Origin: Kingella potus
GTDB taxonomy: Bacteria; Pseudomonadota; Gammaproteobacteria; Burkholderiales; Neisseriaceae
Length of the DNA stretch: 64,000 nucleotides
NCBI RefSeq assembly: GCF_900451175.1
Contig: NZ_UGJJ01000001.1
Location: 1,178,001-1,242,000, forward strand
Direction: 5' to 3'
Shown here: piece by piece, positions 8,847-16,636 of the stretch
Layout of the letters: each line of letters begins with the position of its first letter
Numbering within the stretch: position 1 is the first letter of the stretch
Notes under the pieces: generated by a model
What the model was told of the DNA's origin: nothing
The model's input: only the letters and a program-made list of their open reading frames with translations
Database searches by the model: none
Translations under genes and position numbers: made by a program

Positions 8847-9332
8847 ATGATGAATAAAAAAAACATAAAAGGTATAACGCTCATTGAATTGATGATAGTT
8901 GTAATTATTATAGGAATTCTTGCGACAATAGCATTTCCATCGTATCAAAGGCATGTTGAGAAAACTAATTTGACACATGCCAGAACCGATATGGTAAGAG
9001 CCATTGCCTTTATTAAGGGGGAAATTGTCAAACGACCTGATTATTTGGAGACAGTCATTCAAAATCAATCTGCACTGGAAGGAAAATTTAAAGGATTAAT
9101 CAGTTCGGAAATAAACGAGAAATACAACTTCAAAACAGAATTTATCCAACGTCCAGGGACAAATTACAAGGTAGGTTTCCGTGTTTATGTAGAGCCAAAA
9201 ATGTCGGGTTATCAGTATGCAGCATGGGGAGATACTGCGGGGTCGGATTATTCCTGTATTGAAGGCAACAGGGCAGCCAATATAGCAGCAGCTAAGGCAT
9301 TTCGAACTACTGCGCCGTGTACAAAGAAATAG
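8847..9332 (+). CDS. type IV minor pilin, PilE-like (PilX/PilL position)
   Basis: 161 residues. A short leader (MMNKKNIKG) precedes ITLIELMIVVIIIGILATIAFPSYQRHVEKTNL, a classical type IV pilin N-terminal helix with Glu5 but Ile instead of Phe at mature position 1. Two C-terminal cysteines (SCIEG and APCTKK) bracket a D-region. The last position of the pilHIJK cluster is held in Neisseria by pilX (aggregation) or pilL. I cannot choose between these from sequence alone, so no symbol is given. The ribosome binding site is weak. Confidence 0.8.
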   Translation: MMNKKNIKGITLIELMIVVIIIGILATIAFPSYQRHVEKTNLTHARTDMVRAIAFIKGEIVKRPDYLETVIQNQSALEGKFKGLISSEINEKYNFKTEFIQRPGTNYKVGFRVYVEPKMSGYQYAAWGDTAGSDYSCIEGNRAANIAAAKAFRTTAPCTKK

Positions 9333-9361
9333 CACGGTACCTGCACATACTTCTCTCTTCG

Positions 9362-9389
9362 ACCCGTAAGCCGGATGTGGTTTGCGGGT
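9362..9389 (+). terminator. possible hairpin after the minor pilin cluster
   Basis: ACCCGTAA pairs with TTGCGGGT (one G-U pair) around a 12-base loop and is followed by TAATTGTTT. The stem is short. Confidence 0.35.
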
Positions 9390-9392
9390 TAA

Positions 9393-9421
9393 TTGTTTGT
9401 ATGTGTGAATCACATTACAAT
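9393..9421 (+). promoter_or_regulatory. candidate promoter for hpnD-hpnE
   Basis: TTGTTT, a 17-base spacer and TACAAT lie 35 bases before the hpnD start. The -10 matches five of six consensus bases; the -35 is weak. Confidence 0.4.
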
Positions 9422-9455
9422 CGCCGCTTACTTTTACCGATAGAGCCGCAAATCG

Positions 9456-10304
9456 ATGCAGCCTTTAGAATATTGCCGTGAAAAAGCGTTATCCAGCCGT
9501 TCCAGTTTTTTATCCGGTTTCCGTTTCCTTAGAGGAGACAGACATAATGCATTGCTTGTTTTGTATGCGTTCTGCCGTGAATTGGATGATGTTGTAGACG
9601 GTTGTTCGGATAAAAATATAGCCGAAATAAGTTTGCGGTGGTGGCAGGAGGATTTGGCAAAAGTATTTTCAGACGGCTGTCCGGCGCATCCTGTAAATCA
9701 GGCTTTAAAACAGATTGTTGGGAAGTTCGATATGCCGCATGAGGAATTAGTGGAAGTTATCGAAGGTATGCGCATGGATTTGCGACAGAGCCGTTATGCG
9801 GATTTTTCTTCCCTTTCTCTGTATTGTTATCGGGTTGCGGGAGTAGTCGGACGGCTGATTGCGCGTATTTTGGGGTTTGAAAACCGGCAAACTTTGGAAT
9901 ATGCGCAAAAGCAGGGTTTGGCCTTGCAATTGACCAATATTATTCGCGATGTCGGCGAAGATGCGTGTATGGGGCGGATTTATCTGCCGCAAGACGAATG
10001 TCGCCGTTTCAACGTAACGGAAAACATGATTCTCCAATGTCGTCCGACGGAAGAATTTGTTGCGCTGATGGATTTTCAAGCCGATAGGGCATTGCAGGTT
10101 TATCGCGATGCGAAGGAATTGCTTCCGCCGCAAGACAGCAAAAAACAAAAGGCAGGCTTGGTTATGGCAGCGGTTTATCACGCGCTGTTGCTGGAAATCC
10201 GCCGTGACGGAGTGGGCAATGTGCTGAAATACAAAACCGGTATCCCCACACCGCGTAAAACGCGCATTGCATTGAAAACCTGGTTGTTCGGATTCAAGCC
10301 ATGA
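9456..10304 (+). CDS. hpnD: presqualene diphosphate synthase / squalene-phytoene synthase family (HpnD-like)
   Basis: 282 residues. It has the two Asp-rich prenyl-diphosphate sites of the squalene/phytoene synthase family: LDDVVD (Asp44, Asp45, Asp48) and NIIRDVGED (about 161-169), plus the central YCYRVAGVVGRL motif. The downstream partner is an HpnE-like dehydroxylase that starts inside this gene's stop codon, so the pair probably converts farnesyl diphosphate toward squalene. The HpnC and HpnD subfamilies are hard to separate by eye; HpnD is favoured by the direct coupling to hpnE. The function in Neisseria is inferred from the family. Confidence 0.75.
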   Translation: MQPLEYCREKALSSRSSFLSGFRFLRGDRHNALLVLYAFCRELDDVVDGCSDKNIAEISLRWWQEDLAKVFSDGCPAHPVNQALKQIVGKFDMPHEELVEVIEGMRMDLRQSRYADFSSLSLYCYRVAGVVGRLIARILGFENRQTLEYAQKQGLALQLTNIIRDVGEDACMGRIYLPQDECRRFNVTENMILQCRPTEEFVALMDFQADRALQVYRDAKELLPPQDSKKQKAGLVMAAVYHALLLEIRRDGVGNVLKYKTGIPTPRKTRIALKTWLFGFKP

Positions 10305-11593
10305 GTACAAATATGAAACGCAAAATTGCAGTCATTGGAGCAGGGTGGAGCGGATTGTCTGCCGCCGTACGGTTGTCGGATTGTGCCGATATTGTTCTGT
10401 TTGAGGCGGGAAAAAGTGCAGGCGGGCGGGCGCGGACATTGGCCGGGGACAATGCCGGCTTTTCGTTTTTGGACAACGGCCAGCACATCATGCTTTATGC
10501 CTACCGCAGCGTACGGCATTTGATGGACAAAATCGGTGTCGATTACCGTCGAAACTGTGCAAAGCTGCCGTTGCAATGGTATTTGGCTGACGGACTGCGT
10601 TTTCAGACGGCATCCCTTCCTGCGCCGCTGCATCTGATTTGGGGCATTCTGCGGGCAGAGGGTATAGCGCAAAGAGAGAAAACCGCCTTATTCGGACAAA
10701 TGTGGCAACTGAAAAAGCGCAGTGGTGCGGATACGTCTGTCGGGCAATGGCTGCGCGAACAGGCTTGCCCGCCGAAACTGCTGCGGGATTTCTGGCGGCC
10801 TTTGGTATTGGGTGCGCTGAATACGCCGCTTGAAACCGCCAGCCTGAACATTCTGCAAAACGTATTGCGCGACGGCATTTGGGCAGAAAAAGATGCTGCC
10901 GCCTATCTGTTGCCGAAAACCGATTTGGGCAGCCTGCTGGCCGTACCTGCCGTAGATTTTCTGCGCGGGCGCGGTGCGGAAATCCGTTTTGGCGAAAGGG
11001 TGGGGCGGTTGGAAATTCTGCCCGACGGACGCATAAAGGCCAACGGTAAAATCTTCGATGCCGCCGTATTGGCGGTGGCTCCGTATCATGCCGCCGCGCT
11101 GCTGCCGGCTGAAACACCGCCTGTTGTTCAGACGGCCTTTTCGCAAATCCGCCATCATGCCATCACAACGGTTTATCTGCGTTACGCCGAAGCCGTCCGA
11201 TTGCCTGCGCCGATGTGCGGGCTGGCCGACGGTAACGTACAATGGTTTTTCCAGCGCAGCCTGTTGGGCGGCAGCAGCCGCGAAGTATCGGCGGTTGTCA
11301 GCGCATCCGACCAGGCAGGCAAAAAGGATGCGGAAGAATGGATACGTCGCGCCGATGCCGATTTACGCCGGATTTGTCCCGACTCGGGAGCTTTGCTTGC
11401 CGCCAAAGCCGTTACCGAAAAACGCGCTACTGCCGCATCTGAGGCAGGCAGACAGCTTCCCGACTGCCGCTGGCTGCAACAGCACAACATCTATCCCGCA
11501 GGCGACTATCTCCATCCGCGCTATCCGGCCACCCTAGAAGCGGCGGTGCAAAGCGGAAATCTGGCAGCAGAAATGCTTTTAAACCAATTATAA
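10301..11593 (+). CDS. hpnE: hydroxysqualene dehydroxylase, FAD-dependent (HpnE-like)
   Basis: 430 residues. An N-terminal dinucleotide-binding motif, VIGAGWSGLSAAVRL (Gly13, Gly15, Gly18), is followed by an acidic strand end (LFEAGKSAGGRA), the hallmark of the phytoene desaturase/amine oxidase FAD fold. DNGQHIMLYAY near residue 55 and the C-terminal YPATLEAAVQSGNLAAEMLL match HpnE proteins, which remove the hydroxyl of hydroxysqualene to give squalene. ATG 10301 overlaps the hpnD stop by four bases, so the two are translationally coupled. No hpnC gene is in the window. Confidence 0.78.
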   Translation: MSTNMKRKIAVIGAGWSGLSAAVRLSDCADIVLFEAGKSAGGRARTLAGDNAGFSFLDNGQHIMLYAYRSVRHLMDKIGVDYRRNCAKLPLQWYLADGLRFQTASLPAPLHLIWGILRAEGIAQREKTALFGQMWQLKKRSGADTSVGQWLREQACPPKLLRDFWRPLVLGALNTPLETASLNILQNVLRDGIWAEKDAAAYLLPKTDLGSLLAVPAVDFLRGRGAEIRFGERVGRLEILPDGRIKANGKIFDAAVLAVAPYHAAALLPAETPPVVQTAFSQIRHHAITTVYLRYAEAVRLPAPMCGLADGNVQWFFQRSLLGGSSREVSAVVSASDQAGKKDAEEWIRRADADLRRICPDSGALLAAKAVTEKRATAASEAGRQLPDCRWLQQHNIYPAGDYLHPRYPATLEAAVQSGNLAAEMLLNQL

Positions 11594-11607
11594 ACAAAGC
11601 CTTGTAT

Positions 11608-11657
11608 GCCGTCTGAAAACACGGCAACATACAGCAGGAATCCGTTTTTCAGACGGC
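11608..11657 (+). terminator. DUS inverted-repeat terminator after hpnE
   Basis: GCCGTCTGAAAAaCACGG pairs imperfectly with CCGTTTTTCAGACGGC across a 16-base loop. The left arm is the ATG-type dialect (ATGCCGTCTGAA), unusual for this window. Confidence 0.6.
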
Positions 11658-11683
11658 CTCATTCTTTTTTGGAGCAGCATACC

Positions 11684-12439
11684 GTGAACATCCTCATCTG
11701 CAACGACGACGGCTATCTCGCACAAGGCATCTCCGTCCTTGCCCGCGTGGCCGCCGAATTTGCCAACGTACGCGTCGTCGCCCCCGAACGCAACCGCAGC
11801 GGAGTCAGCAACTCGCTCACACTCGACCGCCCCCTGCAACTCAAACAGGCCGAAAACGGTTTCTATTATGTCAGCGGCACCCCCACCGACTGCATCCATC
11901 TCGCCCTGCACGCGCTGCCCGATTTCAAACCCGATTTGGTCTTGTCCGGTATCAACCACGGCGCAAACATGGGCGACGACACCCTCTATTCAGGTACTGT
12001 GGCTGCCGCCACCGAAGCCTATCTGCTCGGTTTCCCAGCCGTTGCCTTCTCCCTCGACAGCCATGACGACCGCCATTGGCCTACTGCCGAAAAGGCCGCA
12101 TGGAAGCTGCTCGAACGCCTGACCGCCGAGCCGCCTTCCCGGCCCGTGTTGTGGAACATCAATATTCCCGCCGCCGCGCCCGAAGACCTGCGCGGCTGCA
12201 AAATTACCCGCCTCGGCCGCCGCCATCACGAACAAAGCATCGTTCCCGCCCGCAATCCGCGCGGCGAGCAAGTCTATTGGATAGGCGCGGCAGGCCAGGC
12301 TGCCGACCGCGAAGAAGGTACGGATTTTGCCGAATGCGCCGCAGGTTTCATTACCATTACCCCGCTGCAAATCGACCTTACCGCCTACAACCGCCAACAG
12401 GAAACCGCGCAATACTGGCGCGGTACAGACTCGTTCTAA
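11684..12439 (+). CDS. surE: 5'/3'-nucleotidase SurE
   Basis: 251 residues from a GTG start at 11684 with GGAGCA upstream. The N-terminus MNILICNDDGYLAQGI provides the metal-binding Asp pair. APERNRSGVSNSLT, SGTPTDCIHLAL and the long SGINHGANMGDDTLYSGTV block are the SurE signature. SurE is a divalent-metal nucleotidase acting on nucleoside monophosphates, linked to stationary-phase survival. Its close linkage to nlpD downstream matches the surE-(pcm)-nlpD order of other proteobacteria, here without pcm. Confidence 0.95.
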   Translation: MNILICNDDGYLAQGISVLARVAAEFANVRVVAPERNRSGVSNSLTLDRPLQLKQAENGFYYVSGTPTDCIHLALHALPDFKPDLVLSGINHGANMGDDTLYSGTVAAATEAYLLGFPAVAFSLDSHDDRHWPTAEKAAWKLLERLTAEPPSRPVLWNINIPAAAPEDLRGCKITRLGRRHHEQSIVPARNPRGEQVYWIGAAGQAADREEGTDFAECAAGFITITPLQIDLTAYNRQQETAQYWRGTDSF

Positions 12440-12623
12440 ATCAAACGGCTGAGTGATGGTTTTCACGACAAAGCCGAAACCGAGCCACTTTTATGCAAAA
12501 TGTTTCCGGCGTGCGGGATAAAGCGGCAGGCAAACCTTTGCGGCATCCTCTGCCGTCTGTTGTGCCATAACGCGATTTTACAATCCGTATCCCGCTGAAA
12601 CTGCCGCCCCGTCCCGCACGGGG

Positions 12624-12652
12624 TTGAGAAGGGCGCGGGGTTTTATTATGAT
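12624..12652 (+). promoter_or_regulatory. sigma-70-type promoter for nlpD
   Basis: TTGAGA, exactly 17 bases, then TATGAT. Each hexamer matches five of six consensus bases. The start codon of nlpD is 42 bases further on. The rest of the 254-base gap after surE shows no gene. Confidence 0.65.
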
Positions 12653-12693
12653 AGCGTCCGCTTAAACGACCAACCCAAGAAGGTAAGAGACAC

Positions 12694-13668
12694 ATGTTGA
12701 AAAAAACGGCACTCCAAACCGCCACGCTGGCGGCTGTTTTCATGCTCGGCGCATGTTCGTGGATGCAGCAGCCCGCCGCTCCGGTTATCGAAGGGGGCAA
12801 CACCGGAATACCGTCGGCAAACACTTATGCCGCAGGCAGCGACAACCCGTACGGCGCGGCACCCTACACCCCGCCTGCCGCCGAAAGCGTCAGCACGCCC
12901 TACACCCCGCCGCCAGCCGCCCGTCCGGCCGCCGCGCCGCATACAGCCGCACCGTCCGCCCCCTACGTACCTTCTTACGCACCAGTAGACATCAATGCCG
13001 CCACCCACACCGTCGTGCGCGGCGACACCGTATACAACATCTCCAAACGCTACCACATCAGCCAGGACAACCTGCGCCTGTGGAACAACCTTTCCGCCGA
13101 CAACACCATCAGCGTCGGCCAAACCCTGCGCGTCAAGCCCTCCGGCTATGCCTCGGCCTCCACGGTTGCCGCCACCCCCGCAGTACCCGTCCGCAGCGAA
13201 CCCGCCTATACCCCGCCGCCTGCGGCAGCCGTGCCGGCGCAGCCTGCCGCCTCTGCCGCGCAGTCTTCTTCTTCGTCTTCCTCTTCGGGCGGCAGCCGCA
13301 GCGTGGCCGGCATCACTTGGCAACGCCCCACCGCAGGCAGCGTCATCTCCGCCTACGGCGCGAACAACAAAGGCGTGGACATCGCGGGTACGGCCGGGCA
13401 AGTCGTTGTCGCTGCCGCCGACGGCAAAGTCGTTTATGCCGGCAACGGCCTGCGCGGCTACGGCAACCTCGTTATCGTCCAACACAACTCCACCTACCTC
13501 ACCGCCTACGGCCACAACCAAGCCTTGCTGGTCAAAGACGGCGACACCGTCAAACGCGGCCAAACCATCGCCCGCATGGGCAACACCGATTCCGACCGCG
13601 TGAAGCTGCATTTTGAAGTGCGCAAAGACGGCAAAACCGTCAATCCCGCCGGCTACGTCCCGCTCTGA
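12694..13668 (+). CDS. nlpD: murein hydrolase activator lipoprotein NlpD
   Basis: 324 residues. A lipoprotein signal ends in LGA-Cys21. A Pro/Ala/Tyr/Thr-rich linker (about 25-100) is followed by one LysM domain (105-148, HTVVRGDTVYNISKRYHI), a Ser-rich spacer and a C-terminal M23/LytM domain (about 205-324). The metal ligands are degenerate: KGVDIAG has no His, and LHFEVR keeps only one. This is as in E. coli NlpD, so it should activate an amidase (AmiC type) rather than cut peptidoglycan itself. A good ribosome binding site, AAGGTAAGAG, and a promoter lie upstream. Confidence 0.9.
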   Translation: MLKKTALQTATLAAVFMLGACSWMQQPAAPVIEGGNTGIPSANTYAAGSDNPYGAAPYTPPAAESVSTPYTPPPAARPAAAPHTAAPSAPYVPSYAPVDINAATHTVVRGDTVYNISKRYHISQDNLRLWNNLSADNTISVGQTLRVKPSGYASASTVAATPAVPVRSEPAYTPPPAAAVPAQPAASAAQSSSSSSSSGGSRSVAGITWQRPTAGSVISAYGANNKGVDIAGTAGQVVVAAADGKVVYAGNGLRGYGNLVIVQHNSTYLTAYGHNQALLVKDGDTVKRGQTIARMGNTDSDRVKLHFEVRKDGKTVNPAGYVPL

Positions 13669-13690
13669 CGCAGCAGCGGTACACGACATA

Positions 13691-13732
13691 GAGGCCGCCT
13701 GAAAACCTGTTTTATGGTTTTCAGACGGCCTC
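13691..13732 (+). terminator. DUS-type terminator after nlpD
   Basis: GAGGCCGCCTGAAAACC pairs with GGTTTTCAGACGGCCTC. The left arm has one change from a DUS (CGCC for CGTC), giving a G-U pair in the RNA. Confidence 0.65.
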
Positions 13733-14051
13733 ATGTTTTCCTACTCTGCCAAACACCGCACCCGCAGGAAACGCGTGCGCCGCTCGGGCGGCACACCCTG
13801 CCGCCTGTCGCGCCAACTTGATGCACCAACGTAGGGTGTGCCGCTTGCGGCGCACGCGCTCCCTGCCGATACGGAGGCCGTCTGAAAACACCAACCCCGC
13901 CGTAAAACCCGCTCCCTCTCCTGCGCCTGTGCGGGGAAGGGGAGGGGCGGTGCGGTGCGCAGAAACCGCTTTTTCCGCCGCGCCAAACATACAGGACAGG
14001 CGGCGAAAGCCCCCACTCTAATCCTCCCCGCAAGCCGGGGAGGGGATAAAG
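13733..14051. repeat. gene-free composite repeat region
   Basis: It contains two opposed REP-like palindromes (13771-13802 minus, 13831-13860 plus), a DUS at about 13874-13885, then one copy of the roughly 150-bp G/C-rich module (about 13900-14045, including GGGGAAGGGGAGGGG). I see no credible coding sequence on either strand. Confidence 0.7.
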
Positions 14052-14100
14052 CCAAGAGGCCGTCTGAAAATCCGTTTTAGATTTTCAGACGGCCTCTTGG
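14052..14100. terminator. long DUS hairpin, 20-base arms
   Basis: CCAAGAGGCCGTCTGAAAAT and its exact complement surround a nine-base loop. It sits downstream of the minus-strand sensor kinase gene. Confidence 0.75.
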
Positions 14101-14113
14101 TTTTCAGACGGCC

Positions 14114-15463
14114 TCACGCTTTTTCGATCAGCACGCTCAATCCGCCTCCGGTGCGGTTTTCCAGCCGTACGCTCAGGCCGTGCAGTGCGGCAATCTGTTC
14201 GACGATGGACAGACCCAGTCCGCTGCCTTGCGCGTTTTGGCCGGGGGGGCGGTAGAAGCGTTCTTTGATGCGGGCGAGGTGTTCGGGCGCGATGCCTGCG
14301 CCGTGGTCGCGGATTTCGATGAGGCCGTCTGAAAAGCGCAGCAGCACTTCGCTGTTTTCGGGCGAATAGCGGATGGCGTTGTCGATGAGGTTGCGCAGCA
14401 TCAGTTGCAGCAGGGTGTTGTCGCCCGCCAGCGGCAGCGGGTTTGCGCCGAGTTCGCGTTTGAGGCGGATGCGTTTTTCGCGGGCGGCGAGGTTGCATTG
14501 TTGCAGCACTTGGCTGCTGAGGGTGTCCCAGTTGATGTCGGTGCGCTGTTTCAAGCCCTGTTCGGGGTCGAGGCGGGCGAGGGTGAGGAGCTGGTTGGTG
14601 AGGTGTTCGGCGCGGCCTATGCCGGCGCGGATTTGGTGCAGATGGTGCGGCTGTTCTTCGGGGCTGCTCATTTCCAACACTTCGGCCTGCACTTTGAGGG
14701 CGGCCAGCGGGCTGCGCAGCTCGTGGGCGGCATCGGCGGTGAAGCGTTTTTCGCGTTCGGAGGCTGTTTGTACGCGGCCGAACAGGCGGTTGAGCGCGTC
14801 GATGAGGGGCTGCGTTTCGCGGGGAACGGCGCGGCTGACGGGGGAAAGGTTGTCGGCGCGGCGTTGGGAAAGCTCGTCTGCCAGCATGTCGAGCGGGCGG
14901 ATGCTGCGTTTCACGGCAATGTGCAGCAGCAGGGCGAGCACGGGCAAAACGAGCAGGGAGGCGGCAAGCTGCACCCATACGATGTGCCACAGCATTTCAA
15001 AGCGTTCGTGCCAGCGTTGCGATACGGCGGCGGTGAGGCCGGTGTCGGGATTGCGGTAGTACACGACGCGGAAGCTGTCGTCGTCCCACACGGGGGCGGT
15101 GTTGGCGAAGCCGTTGGTGCTGCTGTACGGAATCAGCATCCCTTTGCTGTCGGCCAGCAGCAGCTCGCCTTTTTCGTTCCAAATGGCGATGCCGTTGTGC
15201 TTGTCTTTGGCAAAACCGTCGCGCTCGTCGCCGAGGCTTTCTTCCACACCGGGCAGCAGCACGAGTTCGTCGGATTCGATATAGGGCAGGGCGCGGGCGA
15301 GTTCGCTCATCTGGCTGTCGGCCGATTCGTTGAGTTCGCGCAGGGCGGGAACGAGGGAGACGGCGTTGGCTGTCAGCCAAACGATGACCAGCCCGCTGCC
15401 GAGATAGTAAAACAGGCGGGTGCGGATGGCGGTGTCGGGCGGCAGGGTTTTAAACAGGGGCAT
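14114..15463 (-). CDS. two-component sensor histidine kinase (QseC/PmrB-like), orphan
   Basis: 449 residues. TM1 is about 15-40 and TM2 about 159-183, bounding a periplasmic sensor domain of some 118 residues rich in acidic residues. The HAMP-like linker follows; the dimerisation box is FTADAAHELRSPL with His247; the ATPase domain has an N box (LMLRNLIDNAIRYSP), DHGAGI and GSGLGLSIV. It should phosphorylate a response regulator, but none is encoded next to it on either side, which is unusual for this QseC-like class. A DUS is translated as FSDGL in the ATPase domain. The stimulus is unknown. Confidence 0.88.
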   Translation of the reverse strand: MPLFKTLPPDTAIRTRLFYYLGSGLVIVWLTANAVSLVPALRELNESADSQMSELARALPYIESDELVLLPGVEESLGDERDGFAKDKHNGIAIWNEKGELLLADSKGMLIPYSSTNGFANTAPVWDDDSFRVVYYRNPDTGLTAAVSQRWHERFEMLWHIVWVQLAASLLVLPVLALLLHIAVKRSIRPLDMLADELSQRRADNLSPVSRAVPRETQPLIDALNRLFGRVQTASEREKRFTADAAHELRSPLAALKVQAEVLEMSSPEEQPHHLHQIRAGIGRAEHLTNQLLTLARLDPEQGLKQRTDINWDTLSSQVLQQCNLAAREKRIRLKRELGANPLPLAGDNTLLQLMLRNLIDNAIRYSPENSEVLLRFSDGLIEIRDHGAGIAPEHLARIKERFYRPPGQNAQGSGLGLSIVEQIAALHGLSVRLENRTGGGLSVLIEKA

Positions 15464-15529
15464 AGGCGGGTGTGTATCGGGGAAAACGGAAACAGGCCGT
15501 CTGAAAAGCCTGCGGGCGTGTGCCGTGCA

Positions 15530-16282
15530 TTATGTTGCGGCGGCCTTTTGCCGCTTGAAAGCATAACAAAGCGCGCTGCCGTAAAACGCGGCCTGCGCCA
15601 GATTAAACGTGGCCGAACCGATTGCGGCGGCAAGCGGCGACTGCGGAAACAGGCTGCACGCGAAGCCGACCGCCAGCCCGACGGGAATCGGGTTGCACCA
15701 TGCCGCACGGCGCGGCAGGCGGGTGCGTCCGCCCAGGGTCAGTCCCAACACCAGCAGCCATGCCGCCGCCGATATGCCGACCGAGGCAAACCAATGCACG
15801 GCCAGCATTTTGTGGAACGCGGCAAACAGTGCCACCAGCGGCGCGTGCGCGTCCGGCGGCACGGCGGCCAGCGTTTTTGCGGCCATGCCCACATAGTAAA
15901 AACCCGCGTGTCCCAGAGGCGAGAGCGCGTAACCGGCCAGCAGCAGGGCAAGGCAGGCTTTGGCGGCTCTGCCCGCCGCAATCAGGCGGTACGCGCCGAC
16001 GGCGGCGGCAAGATACAGCACCATGCTGAACGTGGCCGGCAAAACGCCCCAAAACAAACGCTGCTCCGAACCCGCAAGCATCAGCACGGCAATATCCACA
16101 TCATCGCCCAGCAGCGGCGCGAGCGTTTGGGAAAACAGCGGATAACGTTCGGGGTCAACGGCAAAGCCCACCAGCAGCATATCGGCCGCGCTCCAACAAA
16201 GTGCGGCCGCCAGCCCCGCGCCCAGAAGAAGGCGTGTGCGTGGCTCGGGAAACGGTTTGCGGCTGGAAAAATCGGGATTCAT
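15530..16282 (-). CDS. multi-pass membrane protein of unknown function (DUF6796-like)
   Basis: 250 residues from ATG 16282, preceded by AGGAG in the right place; the longer frame to 16381 lacks a start signal. About six to seven hydrophobic segments, with polar motifs SAADMLLVGFAVDPERYPLF and ALSPLGHAGFYYVG. The pattern fits a small family of uncharacterised bacterial membrane proteins (I recall DUF6796, not certain). It lies upstream of the sensor kinase on the same strand, 66 bases away with a DUS between, so the two may share a transcript. Confidence 0.6.
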   Translation of the reverse strand: MNPDFSSRKPFPEPRTRLLLGAGLAAALCWSAADMLLVGFAVDPERYPLFSQTLAPLLGDDVDIAVLMLAGSEQRLFWGVLPATFSMVLYLAAAVGAYRLIAAGRAAKACLALLLAGYALSPLGHAGFYYVGMAAKTLAAVPPDAHAPLVALFAAFHKMLAVHWFASVGISAAAWLLVLGLTLGGRTRLPRRAAWCNPIPVGLAVGFACSLFPQSPLAAAIGSATFNLAQAAFYGSALCYAFKRQKAAAT

Positions 16283-16441
16283 GATAAGGCTCCTGTCGGG
16301 GTGCGGCGGTGCGGCCGGGCCGTCTGAAAAAGTATTTTGTTTGGTTTTGAAGCAAACGGCATCCGGCGCGGGCGGCGGCACGGCGGCCTGCGTTTTCAGA
16401 CGGCCCGTATCGGGGAAACGGGCGATTATACGGCGGTTTGG

Positions 16442-16470
16442 TTTACAAGAATAATGTTACACCGTATCAT
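16442..16470 (+). promoter_or_regulatory. promoter of the zinc uptake operon
   Basis: TTTACA, a 17-base spacer and TATCAT; each hexamer matches five of six consensus bases. The Zur-like operator at 16454-16470 covers the spacer end and the -10, so a bound repressor would block it. Confidence 0.6.
16454..16470. promoter_or_regulatory. putative Zur operator
   Basis: ATGTTACACCGTATCAT is a 17-bp near-palindrome: the two seven-base arms agree at six of seven positions. It fits the Zur-box core ATGTTATANTATAACAT at 12 of 16 defined bases. Its place over the promoter of a zinc ABC transporter supports control by Zur, the zinc-sensing Fur-family repressor. Confidence 0.55.
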
Positions 16471-16540
16471 GCGCACTTTTCGCCCGAACGGGCGGCAGGC
16501 CGTCTGAAAAGGCGGCGCGACAAGAACGGCGCAGGTGTTT

Positions 16541-16636
16541 ATGAATATATTATTGTGCGGCCTGCTCCAACGGCTGCTTCTGGCGGCATCGGCTTTGGCC
16601 GTGGTGTGGGGCGTTTATTTCTGGGCGGCTTTGTGA
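16541..16636 (+). CDS. candidate 31-residue membrane peptide upstream of znuC
   Basis: ATG AAT ATA TTA TTG... encodes 31 residues with one hydrophobic segment (LLLAASALAVVWGVYFWAAL). Its TGA stop overlaps the znuC ATG (TGATG), the usual form of translational coupling. The possible ribosome binding site, CAGGTG, is weak. No known family is recognised. It may be a genuine small protein of the zinc transporter or only a leader that delivers ribosomes to znuC. Confidence 0.4.
   Translation: MNILLCGLLQRLLLAASALAVVWGVYFWAAL

Noticed and set aside
14405..16327. 640-codon plus-strand frame antisense to the sensor kinase
   Set aside because: It is a shadow of the minus-strand kinase and membrane protein genes, whose motifs are clear; the antisense peptide has no domain.
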